Positions 9,909 through 18,146 of a stretch of DNA of 35,657 nt are shown here, piece after piece; within the stretch, counting starts at the first letter, position 1, and each line of letters opens with the position of its first letter. Source of the stretch: Candidatus Solincola daggyaiensis. Its GTDB lineage: Bacteria; Actinomycetota; Geothermincolia; Geothermincolales; RBG-13-55-18. Made by a program: the position numbers and the translations under genes. The notes under the pieces were generated by a model, which was not told where the DNA came from, did no database searches, and saw only the letters and a program-made list of their open reading frames with translations. The stretch lies in the NCBI GenBank assembly GCA_015711825.1, contig JACVJD010000022.1, positions 1 through 35,657 of the forward strand, written 5' to 3'.

Positions 9909-10325
9909 CTGAGGCCCTTCGAGCAGGTGGAACACACCGCGGACGTGGGCATCCGCGCCTACGGAGCCGGCCTGGGCGAGGTGTTCAGGAACTGCGCCCT
10001 GGGCATGATGTCCCTCATGCTGGACCTCGAAAAGGTGAGGCGCGAGAAAAGGATCCGCATCGAGGCGGAGGCGGGCGATCGCGAGGCTCTGCTGGTGGCC
10101 TGGCTTTCGGAGGTGCTTTTCCACGTGGAGGCGGAGGGATTCGCGTTCGGCTGGTTCACGGAGGTGGAGCTGTCGGACGAAAAAGCCGCTGCGTGGGGAT
10201 GGGGGGAGCCGCTGGATCCCGCGAGGCACGGGCTCAAGCTGGAGGTAAAGGCGCCCACCTACCACGGCCTGGAGCTCAGGGAGGACGGGGGGATGTGGGT
10301 CGCGCAGGTAATATTCGACGTCTAA
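9909..10325 (+). CDS. Archease, RtcB activator
   Basis: Archease promotes guanylylation and multiple turnover of the RNA ligase RtcB. The protein has the family signature EHTADVGIRAYG at its N-terminus, the HVEAEGF middle region and the ending MWVAQVIFDV; a calcium/metal-binding acidic site is expected from the family. No ATG fits the family N-terminus. GTG 9927 would remove the conserved residues before EHTADV. CTG 9909 lies eight bases after GGAGGGG (9894-9900) and would give MRPFEQVEHTADVG, matching the usual length, so I annotate CTG; GTG 9927 is the conservative alternative. rtcB follows 39 bases downstream. Confidence 0.85.
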   Translation: MRPFEQVEHTADVGIRAYGAGLGEVFRNCALGMMSLMLDLEKVRREKRIRIEAEAGDREALLVAWLSEVLFHVEAEGFAFGWFTEVELSDEKAAAWGWGEPLDPARHGLKLEVKAPTYHGLELREDGGMWVAQVIFDV

Positions 10326-10334
10326 GGCAGGATT

Positions 10335-10350
10335 GCGGCATCGCTGCCGC
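10335..10350 (+). promoter_or_regulatory. Small perfect hairpin in the archease-rtcB spacer
   Basis: GCGGCA-TCGC-TGCCGC forms a six-pair stem with a four-base loop, eight bases ahead of the rtcB ribosome site (AGGAG at 10358-10362). No T run follows, so it is not a terminator. It could affect translation or mRNA processing; this is inferred from position only. Confidence 0.35.
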
Positions 10351-10364
10351 GCTGGGCAGGAGAT

Positions 10365-11810
10365 ATGGGCTACCTGGAAGTCGTAAGACAATTGGATGAT
10401 TTTACCTGGGAGATCCCGCGTGACGCCCAGGAGGGCATGCGCGTGCCGGGGGTCGTTTTCGCGGACCGCGCGCTGCTGGAGAAGGCCGACGCCGACAACG
10501 CTTTGCAGCAGGTGGCCAACGTGGCCTGCCTGCCGGGCATCGTCAAGGCCTCGCTGGCCATGCCGGACATCCACTGGGGATACGGCTTTCCCATCGGGGG
10601 GGTCGCCGCGACGGACGCCGAGGAGGGAGTGGTGTCGCCGGGAGGGGTGGGATATGACATCTCCTGTGGGGTGCGCCTGATAAAGACCGCGCTCTCGTAC
10701 CGCGAGGCGGCGGGGAAACTGCGGGAGGCGCTCGACCTCCTCGAGGCCGGAGTGCCCAAAGGGCTGGGCACCAAGGGCCGATTGCGCATGGGGCGCAGGG
10801 AGATGGAGCACATGATGGCGCGGGGCGCCAAGGAGCTCGTGGCGCGGGGCATAGGGTGGGAGGAGGATCTCGAGGCCATGGAGGAAAGGGGCTGCTACCC
10901 GGGGGCGGACCCCTCACGGGTCAGCGAGAAGGCCTACGCGCGCGGGCGCGACCAGGTGGGCACCCTGGGGGCCGGGAACCATTTCTTGGAATTGCAGGTC
11001 GTGGAGGAGGTATATCCGCTCGCGGAGCGCTTAGGGCTCTTTCCGGAGCAGTTGGTGATCATGGTACACTCGGGTTCGCGCGGCATGGGCCACCAGATAT
11101 GCACCGACTTCATCCAAATAATGGGATCGACGCTGGGGAAATACGGCTACCGGCTGCCGGACCGCCAGTTGGTCTGCGCTCCCGTAAAGTCCCGCGAAGG
11201 CAGGGAATACCTGGCGGCCATGGCCTGCGCGGCCAACTTCGCCATGTGCAACCGCGAGGCCATCACCCACTGGATACGAGAATGTTTTGAGCGAGCCTTC
11301 AGGGCGAGCGCGAGGTCGTTAGGCATGGAGGTCCTCTACGACGTCTCGCACAACCTGGCGAAGTTCGAGCCTCACGAGGTGGAGGGCAGGAACAGGATGC
11401 TGCTGGTGCACCGCAAGGGAGCCACGCGCGCCTTCCCCGCTAGCCGCCCGGAAGTGGCGGAGAGATATTCCCGCACGGGACAGCCGGTGATAATCCCCGG
11501 CGACATGGGTAGCCACTCTTTCGTTCTGGTGGGCACCGAGGAAGCGCTGCGCAAAAGCTTCGGCTCCACTTGCCACGGCGCCGGAAGGCAGCTGAGCCGG
11601 AAGGCGGCGAAGAAGAAGGTGCGGGGGGAGGAGCTGCGACGACGGCTGGAGGACAGGGGCATCATGGTGCGGGCAGGCCATCCCGCGGGACTGGCCGAGG
11701 AGGCCCCCGAGGCCTACAAGGACGTGCGCGAGGTGGTGGAGATATGCGAGGGGGCGGGCCTTTCGCGCCGCGTAGCCCGTACGCGCCCGGTGGCGGTGAT
11801 CAAGGGATGA
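10365..11810 (+). CDS. rtcB: RNA-splicing ligase RtcB
   Basis: RtcB joins RNA 2',3'-cyclic phosphate (3'-phosphate) ends to 5'-OH ends using GTP and manganese. The 481-residue protein shows the metal-binding GYDISCG (Asp about 98, Cys about 101), the histidine motifs GAGNHFLELQ and MVHSGSRGMGHQ, the ANFAMCNRE motif, DVSHNLAK, and STCHGAGR around 401-408, where His404 is the expected guanylylation site. ATG 10365 closely follows AGGAG. It sits between archease and a lipoprotein gene, and its stop overlaps the lipoprotein start. No RtcR-type sigma-54 regulator is in the window, so expression probably follows gyrA-archease read-through. Confidence 0.96.
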   Translation: MGYLEVVRQLDDFTWEIPRDAQEGMRVPGVVFADRALLEKADADNALQQVANVACLPGIVKASLAMPDIHWGYGFPIGGVAATDAEEGVVSPGGVGYDISCGVRLIKTALSYREAAGKLREALDLLEAGVPKGLGTKGRLRMGRREMEHMMARGAKELVARGIGWEEDLEAMEERGCYPGADPSRVSEKAYARGRDQVGTLGAGNHFLELQVVEEVYPLAERLGLFPEQLVIMVHSGSRGMGHQICTDFIQIMGSTLGKYGYRLPDRQLVCAPVKSREGREYLAAMACAANFAMCNREAITHWIRECFERAFRASARSLGMEVLYDVSHNLAKFEPHEVEGRNRMLLVHRKGATRAFPASRPEVAERYSRTGQPVIIPGDMGSHSFVLVGTEEALRKSFGSTCHGAGRQLSRKAAKKKVRGEELRRRLEDRGIMVRAGHPAGLAEEAPEAYKDVREVVEICEGAGLSRRVARTRPVAVIKG

Positions 11811-12412
11811 GGGTCTCGGCGAGGCGCAAGGCGGCCCCGGTCATACTGGCCGCGCTGGCCGCGCTGCTTATCGCCTGTGCGGGATGCGGGGGCGGCGGGG
11901 AGGAGAAGGGCTCCCTCTCGCCGCGGGAGAGGTCTATGCGCAGCACCTACGAGGGTCGTTACCAGGTGAAAACGCTGGAAGACGGGAAGACGCGCGGAGT
12001 GGGGATCTTCGACGGCGGGTCTTTCCGCATCGTTTCGGAGGAGACGAACCAGGTGATCGTCTTCAGCCGGGAAACGGGGGAGGGCTGGCTGGTGAGGCTG
12101 GCCCAGAGAACCTACGAACCCATAAGCCGGGACGCCGCCCTTTCCAGGGCGGGGTTCATGCCGGACGTGGTCATGAAGGCCTACTTCGACCTGGAGCAAT
12201 TCTGGGAGGGAGGGGAGTTTCGCATGGACACCTCGGACGGCAGGACCATACGCGCCGGCACGGGGGGACCCGAGGGCTTGCCCGATTACTGGCGGGCGGA
12301 ACTGGGCGGCAGGACGCTCAAGGAGATAAGGTGGGAATACCGGCGCGTGGGCGAGGTGTCCCCCGCCAACTTCCGGCTCCCCGAGGGCCTCAACCCGCGT
12401 CCCCAGGGCTGA
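11807..12412 (+). CDS. Lipoprotein with a possible LolA-like fold
   Basis: A 201-residue secreted lipoprotein. The N-terminus has positive charges (MRVSARRKA), a hydrophobic stretch and a lipobox LIAC giving Cys24 as the lipidated residue, then a Gly/Glu-rich linker. The mature part has a repeated beta-strand pattern (YEGRYQVKTLEDGKTRGVGIF, SFRIVSEETNQVIVFS, SFR-like VSPANFRLPEGL) reminiscent of LolA/LppX-type proteins; I do not recognise a specific family. ATG 11807 overlaps the rtcB stop in an ATGA, so the two are translationally coupled. A larger in-frame extension from 11570 lies inside rtcB and is not real. Its link to RNA repair, if any, is unknown. Confidence 0.75.
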   Translation: MRVSARRKAAPVILAALAALLIACAGCGGGGEEKGSLSPRERSMRSTYEGRYQVKTLEDGKTRGVGIFDGGSFRIVSEETNQVIVFSRETGEGWLVRLAQRTYEPISRDAALSRAGFMPDVVMKAYFDLEQFWEGGEFRMDTSDGRTIRAGTGGPEGLPDYWRAELGGRTLKEIRWEYRRVGEVSPANFRLPEGLNPRPQG

Positions 12413-12469
12413 AAGGACTACGGTTCCCCGAGCGCCTTAGGCACAATATATGGGGCATCAAGGTGATAG

Positions 12470-12491
12470 TTTCCACAACATGTTGTCGAAA
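12470..12491. promoter_or_regulatory. 22-base inverted repeat, candidate operator
   Basis: TTTCCACAACA is followed directly by TGTTGTCGAAA; the two 11-base halves are complementary except for one position, and the central 12 bases ACAACATGTTGT are a perfect palindrome. This looks like a binding site for a dimeric regulator. No promoter or gene start is adjacent in a clear way, so the regulated gene is unknown. Confidence 0.4.
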
Positions 12492-12860
12492 ATGTGCATA
12501 TCGGCCAGGCGCAGAAAGCCAGTCGGTGCCCTACCGAAAGATCCTTTGCGGCCGCCACGCATATCTACCACACCGGGCTGGCCCGCGATTCCACGGCTTG
12601 CTCCGGCGCCTTCCGGGTGGAAAAGGATCGAGAGAGGCCACCCCATCATCCTGCCAGCTCAAGCAGCTTCTTGTGCCCAGCCAAAAATCGACGAAAGGAA
12701 AAAGGTGACCTCCCAAACGCTCGATCCGTGAACCAGGCATGAAATTGCGTATGGCCGAGGGCGTGAAGGATAAAGAGAAGGCAGAGGCGAAAGCGGCCGA
12801 GGCGTGTTTGGGCTCGGCCAGTCGATGATGAAGATGATATTCGCCTACCAGGACGGTTTC

Positions 12861-12889
12861 TTGTGCGCCCGGGCCCTTGGGGCTATAAT
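12861..12889 (+). promoter_or_regulatory. Promoter of tRNA-Ile
   Basis: TTGTGC at 12861-12866 and a perfect TATAAT at 12884-12889 are separated by 17 bases. The predicted start of transcription, about 12896, lies a few bases before the mature tRNA. The -35 matches only the first three consensus bases. Confidence 0.6.
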
Positions 12890-12901
12890 CATTTTCTGCA
12901 A

Positions 12902-12978
<77 letters not shown>

Positions 12979-12987
12979 GTGCGTTGA

Positions 12988-13016
12988 GCCCGGGGATAAA
13001 GCGCCCCGGGCCTTTT
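12988..13016 (+). terminator. Rho-independent terminator after tRNA-Ile
   Basis: GCCCGGGG (12988-12995) pairs perfectly with CCCCGGGC (13004-13011) around an eight-base loop and is followed by CTTTTG. It starts ten bases after the tRNA end. Confidence 0.85.
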
Positions 13017-13600
13017 GTCGCGCCGCGCTTTTCCCGGCAAGGGCAGGGGGAGGCCGCCCGGCCCACACGCCCGGTCAACCACCTCGTTGTCGATGCCCCG
13101 GGCATCGATGTCGATGACGGCGGGCTCCCAGCCCGCCCCCTCCCTTCACGCCGCGGGGCCCAGCCTTCTTCGCCGCCGGGAAGGAACTCACGGGCGATGT
13201 CATACCTGGGGTGTAAGATGGGCGCGAAGGGTGAGAGCGAACGTGACTCGCAGGAGATCGGCTTAAACCGTTGTCTTGAAAGGTCGCGCACCGCTTGTCT
13301 GCGCCATCCACCGCAAGGGCGCGGTTTTCGTCGTGACCCGAGGCGGCATGGACCCCCGGGAATGAGGGGGGCGGGGTAACGAGATCGCGGTTGACGCCGG
13401 CGGCGTTTTGGCGGCGCGGTGGCTGCGAAAAAAGGTGTTGACGAAGGCTGAATGTCCCGGGCCCGCCGCGGAGGGGCGACCCGGCGGAGCGGGAGCCCTG
13501 ACCGCTCCCGACTCCGTCACGGCGCCGGGGGCGGTGGGCGGAGGAAAGGCCGCGAGGGGGGAGAAGAATACAAGGGAGAGGTAGAGAACTGGAGGCGGAC
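13017..13600. other. Gene-free stretch between the tRNA and the HD nuclease gene
   Basis: Several long open frames exist on both strands because the DNA is very GC-rich, but none has a ribosome site plus a protein-like sequence. A perfect inverted repeat TCGATGCCC-C-GGGCATCGA lies at 13090-13108. No promoter is evident for the downstream gene. Confidence 0.5.
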
Positions 13601-14596
13601 TTGTCAAAGCAGCTTGTCAAGGACCTACAGCCCGGCGAGGAGGTCAAGAGCGTTTTCGTGGTCACGCGCAAGGAAGTGCGCAAGACCAGGGTGGGCGCCC
13701 CCTACCTGGCGCTGGAGCTGGTGGACAGGAGCGGAAGGATAGAGGCAAGGATGTGGGACGGCGTGAGCCGCTACAAGGATGCCTTCGCGGAAAAGGACTA
13801 TGTGGCGGTGAGCGGGCGGGTGGAGAAATATCGCGACCAGCTGCAGGTTGTGGTGAGTTCCCTCCGCCGCTGCGATGAGAGCGAGGTTGACGCGGCCGAT
13901 TTCCTGCGCGTTGTGGAGACGGACCGCGTGGAGCTGGAGGGGGAGCTGCGCCTGGCGGCGGAGGAGGTGCGGGATCCCCACCTGCGCGCGCTGCTGCTGT
14001 CTTTTCTGAACGACCACGCCTTCATGCGCAGGTTCACCGCCGCGCCCGCTGCTAAAAATTACCATCATCCGTATCTGGGGGGCCTGCTGGAGCATACCGC
14101 CACCACGGTGCGCATCTGCCGCATGGTCAGCGACCTCTATCCCGACGTGGACCGCGACCTCCTGGTGGCCGCTGCGACCCTGCACGACATCGGCAAGATC
14201 GAGGAACTGGACTTCGACCGCGCCATAGACTACACCGATGCCGGCCGCTTCCTGGGCCACCTCTTGCTCTCGGACGAGATGATCAGGGATCGCATCGCCG
14301 GTCTGCCCGGGTTCCCGCCCGATCTCGCCATGCGGCTTCGTCACGCCGTCCTCAGCCATCACGGCGAGCTGGAGTGGGGCTCACCGAAGCGCCCCAAGAC
14401 CCTGGAGGCGGTCGTTCTCCACCATATCGACAACCTGGATGCCAAGGTGAACAGCTTCCGGGAGGTGGTTTCCAGGGCAGGCGCAGCCGATTCCCCGTGG
14501 ACGGACATGAAGAACCTCTTCAAGCGGCCGCTTTATGCGCCGAGGTCCATGAGCCAGGAAATGGAGCTGGACCTGGAGGAGGAGGTTCCCCGCTAG
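13601..14596 (+). CDS. YhaM-like OB-fold/HD-domain 3'-5' exoribonuclease
   Basis: A 331-residue protein with an N-terminal OB-fold nucleic-acid-binding domain (residues about 15-105: VFVVTRKEVRKTRVGAPYLA, VSGRVEKYRDQLQVVV) and a C-terminal HD domain with metal ligands in YLGGLLEHT, AATLHDIGK (about 190-198), GHLLLS and VLSHHGELEWGS. This two-domain arrangement is that of YhaM/CBF1, which trims RNA and DNA from the 3' end with divalent metal. The start is TTG 13601 with GGAGG five bases upstream. It converges on the transglutaminase gene, and the two stop codons overlap on CTAG at 14593-14596. Confidence 0.88.
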   Translation: MSKQLVKDLQPGEEVKSVFVVTRKEVRKTRVGAPYLALELVDRSGRIEARMWDGVSRYKDAFAEKDYVAVSGRVEKYRDQLQVVVSSLRRCDESEVDAADFLRVVETDRVELEGELRLAAEEVRDPHLRALLLSFLNDHAFMRRFTAAPAAKNYHHPYLGGLLEHTATTVRICRMVSDLYPDVDRDLLVAAATLHDIGKIEELDFDRAIDYTDAGRFLGHLLLSDEMIRDRIAGLPGFPPDLAMRLRHAVLSHHGELEWGSPKRPKTLEAVVLHHIDNLDAKVNSFREVVSRAGAADSPWTDMKNLFKRPLYAPRSMSQEMELDLEEEVPR

Positions 14597-16839
14597 GCGC
14601 GCGGCTTGCGCGCGCGCCTGGATCTTGCGGCCGCGGATGCCCCGCCCACCCTCGCGGCCAAGGTCGTCGCGGCCGCATCCAGCCCCCTGTTCAGTTTGCG
14701 CAGCTCCTCATCCGCCAACACCTGGTCGCCGTAACGGGCGCGCTGGAAAAGCGACAGCTCACGTCCTATGTCCAGGCCCGGGAGCAGGTCGCACAGCATA
14801 GAGGCGTATTCCTCCAGCGTCTGGCTTTGCTGCCGCGCCAAACCGAGCTCGCGCATCCTCTCCAGGAACTCGCGCATGATCTGCAGATGATCTCCTCCGC
14901 CCGGCGAGGAAGAAACGACCCGGCGCCTTTTGCGGCGCCCCGCCCAGGCGATGGGCAGCGCTGAGAGCAGCAGGGCCAAGAGGAGCGGCAACCAGGGAGC
15001 TTCCCTGGCGGAGTAGGCGACACCCCTCGCAAGCGCCGATGTGCCCGACGCTATGGCGGACAGGGTTCGCCTGGCGTAAGCACGCAACGCGGGCGGGAAG
15101 AGGGCCGACAGGTTGCGCCCCATCCAAGAGAAGAACTCCCCAAAGGCCCAGAGGGCCCCCGAGCCTCGGCCCGGATCGGGCATGGAGAAGCCGGGGGTGG
15201 GCTCGCGCGTGATCCACCCCACGCCCTCGAGGTAGATCTCGACCCAGGCGTGGGCGTCTCCCAGGCGCACCTCGTAAAGCCCCGTGAAGGGGTTGTACTC
15301 GCCGGTGGAATAGCCCGTGACCACGCGGGCGGGTATTCCGGAAAGGCGGCACAGCACGGCGTATGCGCTGGCGAAGTGCTCGCAGTAACCCGCCCTGGCG
15401 CCGAAAAGAAAGTGGTCCACGGCGTCCTCTCCCTGCGGCAGCGGCGGAATGTCCAGGGAATAACGGTAGTTGCCGCGCAGGTATTCCTCTATGGCCAGGG
15501 CGCGCCGGTAAGGGCCCGCGCCCGCGGGCGCGATCTCCCGCGCCAGCTCCACCACGCGGTCCGGGAGTGGCGGCAGCTCGAGGTAGGGCAGCATGGAGTC
15601 CGCCGGGACCTCGAGGAGCGAGGAGGAGAGGTGATCCCCGGGCGCTACGTAATGGGAGACGACGCTGTAGACCAGCCCGTCGTCCAGCTCGAAGGGGCTC
15701 TTTAGACCTGAGGAATCCCGGTAGATGAAATCGGAAGGGAAGTAAACGGTGGCAGGGCGGAAGGCGGCGAAGATCACGCTGGGCTGTGCGCGCTCCAGGT
15801 AGAAGGTCTGGATCACGGTGGCGGAAGCGAGGTGGGCTTCCGTGGGCGGGTAGTCCACCTCGAAGGGCTGCTCGGCGGTGCGCAGCCGCGTCGGCTCCTC
15901 CTCGGGCGCCAGCCAGGAATAGCCGTTGTAGGAGGTGAAGGTCATGCCCCGCCAGTACGCGGGTTCCGTGGAACGCACCTTCATGACCGGGGCATCCACC
16001 AGCTTCCCCCGGGCGCGCAGGTCCAGGTAGGGGCTGAAGCCGAAGTAGGCCTCGGGGTTGACCGGCAGCGGGCTGTCGGGTGGCCGGTAAGGCAACCCGG
16101 GGTAGCCGGGATTGGAAAAACCATAGGCGCTGGAGGAGGGAAGGGCGCGGCGAAGGGAGAAGGGCAGCGACCGCAGGTAGCTGGCGTTGACACGAGGCAC
16201 GAACGCGCCCACCGCCAGCCCGGCAAGGGAGATCGTCAAGACCAGCGCCACCAGCATGGTCAGCATCCCCTTGAGGGTCGGCGGGCGCACCACGGCTTTC
16301 TCGGGCCGGGTGGAGAGAAGCCGCATACGGGAGGCCTGGATAAAGTAAAGGGCGGGAAGCGCGGCGCCCAGCCAGGCCAGGACCGCCAGGCCGTAGGTGG
16401 CGGAAAGAGCGAAAGAGCCGGCAAGGGCTATGAGGATGAACGAGCTCACCAGCGAAAGCAGCAAATCCTTGGCGCGAGGCAGGTCGAAACCGTGCAGCAC
16501 CTGCACCCAAACGAACAGCTCCGCCAGGGGTATACGGGGATCGTAGGGTTGGAGATAAACCTGGCGCAGGAAGGAGACCAGGGCGGCCAGGGTAAGGGCC
16601 ATGATCGCCAGCTTGGCGGGGATGTTCGGCCGGTAGCGCCTCCGCCAGCTGACAAAATATCCCAGGGTGAGCAGGGCCATGGACATGGCCACCACCTGCG
16701 TGGAAGCCGCACCCTGCTGGGCCAGCGCCGCGAGGGAGATGCAAACCGCGGCCCATACCGCAACCCTGAGGGCTACGGAGTCCTCTACCTCGCGGGGAGC
16801 GTTGAGCCTGCGAAAGTAATCGAGGGCTCTTCCAAACAT
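14593..16839 (-). CDS. TgpA-like membrane transglutaminase (DUF3488 plus transglutaminase core)
   Basis: A 748-residue membrane protein. The first 220 or so residues hold several transmembrane helices (DUF3488-like), followed by an extracytoplasmic region with a transglutaminase/protease core: Cys in ARAGYCEHFASAYAVL (about 485), His in DAHAWVEIYL (about 528) and REPTPGF (about 546) at the position of the usual catalytic Asp motif, here Glu. A further transmembrane helix (WLPLLLALLLSALPIAW) and a cytoplasmic DUF4129-like tail follow. ATG 16839 lies inside the end of the DUF58 gene (55-base overlap), so it is last in the MoxR-DUF58-TgpA operon. The family is linked to envelope processes; the substrate is unknown. 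Confidence 0.9.
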   Translation of the reverse strand: MFGRALDYFRRLNAPREVEDSVALRVAVWAAVCISLAALAQQGAASTQVVAMSMALLTLGYFVSWRRRYRPNIPAKLAIMALTLAALVSFLRQVYLQPYDPRIPLAELFVWVQVLHGFDLPRAKDLLLSLVSSFILIALAGSFALSATYGLAVLAWLGAALPALYFIQASRMRLLSTRPEKAVVRPPTLKGMLTMLVALVLTISLAGLAVGAFVPRVNASYLRSLPFSLRRALPSSSAYGFSNPGYPGLPYRPPDSPLPVNPEAYFGFSPYLDLRARGKLVDAPVMKVRSTEPAYWRGMTFTSYNGYSWLAPEEEPTRLRTAEQPFEVDYPPTEAHLASATVIQTFYLERAQPSVIFAAFRPATVYFPSDFIYRDSSGLKSPFELDDGLVYSVVSHYVAPGDHLSSSLLEVPADSMLPYLELPPLPDRVVELAREIAPAGAGPYRRALAIEEYLRGNYRYSLDIPPLPQGEDAVDHFLFGARAGYCEHFASAYAVLCRLSGIPARVVTGYSTGEYNPFTGLYEVRLGDAHAWVEIYLEGVGWITREPTPGFSMPDPGRGSGALWAFGEFFSWMGRNLSALFPPALRAYARRTLSAIASGTSALARGVAYSAREAPWLPLLLALLLSALPIAWAGRRKRRRVVSSSPGGGDHLQIMREFLERMRELGLARQQSQTLEEYASMLCDLLPGLDIGRELSLFQRARYGDQVLADEELRKLNRGLDAAATTLAARVGGASAAARSRRARKPRA

Positions 16840-18137
16840 CTCCTTATGTCATCGCCTTTCCTGTATATGGCAACGCTGTGCAGGCCGAGGGGCGGCCTGC
16901 GGGTCAGGATCTCGAGGGCCCGCTGAGGCGTAGGGGCGGCATGGCGGGCGGATCCGTTGCGCGAATGGGAGTCGGGGTCGAGGAGGACGAGGGACATGCG
17001 GCACATGGGGGGAAGGACCGCCTCCAGCCCCTGCGAATCCATCTCCACTGCCGGGGTTACGCAACAGAAAAAGCATCCGGGCGTGAGCTCGCGGCCAAGG
17101 AGCCTTGCCTGCGGCGCCAACCCCAGCCTTCCCTCCGGGGCCAGGGTCGCCAGCCACCGCAAGACGGCGTGAAAGGCGCTTGCCCGCAAGGTCTCGAGGG
17201 TTCCGGCGCGGGATGCGGCCATGATCACGGGGTGCCCGGCATGGAGGGCGTAGAGCGCGATGCTCGCGGCAAGGCGAGCGCCGGAGTCAAGGAGCTCGGC
17301 GGCGAGATCGCCTCCGTCCAGCGCGCGGTTGTCCACCAGTACCACCAGGGGCGCCCCCGTCTCGCGCTCGAATTCCCTGACCACCAGCTCCCCGCGACGT
17401 GCCGTGGTCCTCCAGTGCACGTGGCGCAGGGGATCGCCGGCGCGGTATTCCCGCACCCCGAAGAACTCGCAGCCGCTTCCCTTGCTGGAGACCTCCTGCA
17501 GCGTCCTTTGGGGGTGGAGGAAGGAGTCGACCAGGGGCAGGCTGCCCAGCTCAACATAGCGTGGCAGCACGGTGAGGGTGGAGGATGCCCTGACCCTCCC
17601 CGCGTGCCTGGCCAGCCCGATGATGCCCTCGGAATAGAAGTACGCGGGCCAGTCACGGTAGACACCGCGGCGCAGTCCGCCACGCTGGTAGGTTATGGTA
17701 ACCATATCGCCTCTGCCGATGCTCGGCACCAGAAACGCCGCCCTCCCTCCCGACTCCGACGGGGCGCCGCCGCTGGGGGGGGAGGGATCGCGCAGGTACT
17801 CGGACAGGGTCTTGCGCGGGGCGCGCAGCCTCGGCTTGCGACCGCCGTCCCTGGTGCCGGGGTCCTCGTCGATGACCTCCAGGAGGTGGCGGGAAAACCG
17901 GCCGCGGTTGCGCACCTCCAGGGTGATGCGTAAAAGGTCGTGTTCCCCCACCTCAGGGGCGTGGCGTCGTGAAAGCACGAGGCCTCTCACCTGTAGCGCG
18001 GAAAGGACCCAGGAGACCAGGAGGGCGGCGAGGAGCAGCCCCGCCAGCCAGTACATCCACCCCGACTGGGAGTTGACCCCTATGAGCACCATGGCCATGG
18101 AGAGGGCGACCACCAACAGGGAACGGGAAAAGAGCAC
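16785..18137 (-). CDS. DUF58 family protein
   Basis: A 450-residue protein. Two N-terminal transmembrane helices (LLVVALSMAMVLIGV and MYWLAGLLLAALLVSWVL) precede an Ig-like strand-rich part, then the DUF58 signature GVREYRAGDPLRHVHWRTTA (about 225-245) followed by LVVREFERE and a VWA-like fold (PLVVLVDNR). The function is unsettled; DUF58 proteins nearly always accompany MoxR ATPases and transglutaminases. The start is GTG 18137 with GGAGG five bases upstream, and that ribosome site overlaps the MoxR stop. An unusually large insert of charged and Gly/Ser residues lies near 100-130. Confidence 0.9.
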   Translation of the reverse strand: MLFSRSLLVVALSMAMVLIGVNSQSGWMYWLAGLLLAALLVSWVLSALQVRGLVLSRRHAPEVGEHDLLRITLEVRNRGRFSRHLLEVIDEDPGTRDGGRKPRLRAPRKTLSEYLRDPSPPSGGAPSESGGRAAFLVPSIGRGDMVTITYQRGGLRRGVYRDWPAYFYSEGIIGLARHAGRVRASSTLTVLPRYVELGSLPLVDSFLHPQRTLQEVSSKGSGCEFFGVREYRAGDPLRHVHWRTTARRGELVVREFERETGAPLVVLVDNRALDGGDLAAELLDSGARLAASIALYALHAGHPVIMAASRAGTLETLRASAFHAVLRWLATLAPEGRLGLAPQARLLGRELTPGCFFCCVTPAVEMDSQGLEAVLPPMCRMSLVLLDPDSHSRNGSARHAAPTPQRALEILTRRPPLGLHSVAIYRKGDDIRRCLEEPSITFAGSTLPAR

Positions 18138-18146
18138 CGCGACCTC

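Larger units (their letters stand above)
12413..12901. other. Gene-free stretch before tRNA-Ile
   Basis: No convincing gene was found: the short open frames lack ribosome sites and recognisable products. It holds the palindrome at 12470-12491 and the tRNA promoter at 12861-12889. A run at 12739-12828 reads as a short, highly charged frame beginning MKLRMAEGVKDKEKAEAK and is probably chance or a remnant. Confidence 0.5.

Noticed and set aside
12984-13683. Several open frames on both strands between the tRNA and the YhaM-like gene
   Set aside because: No ribosome sites, no recognisable domain, and compositions consistent with random GC-rich DNA.
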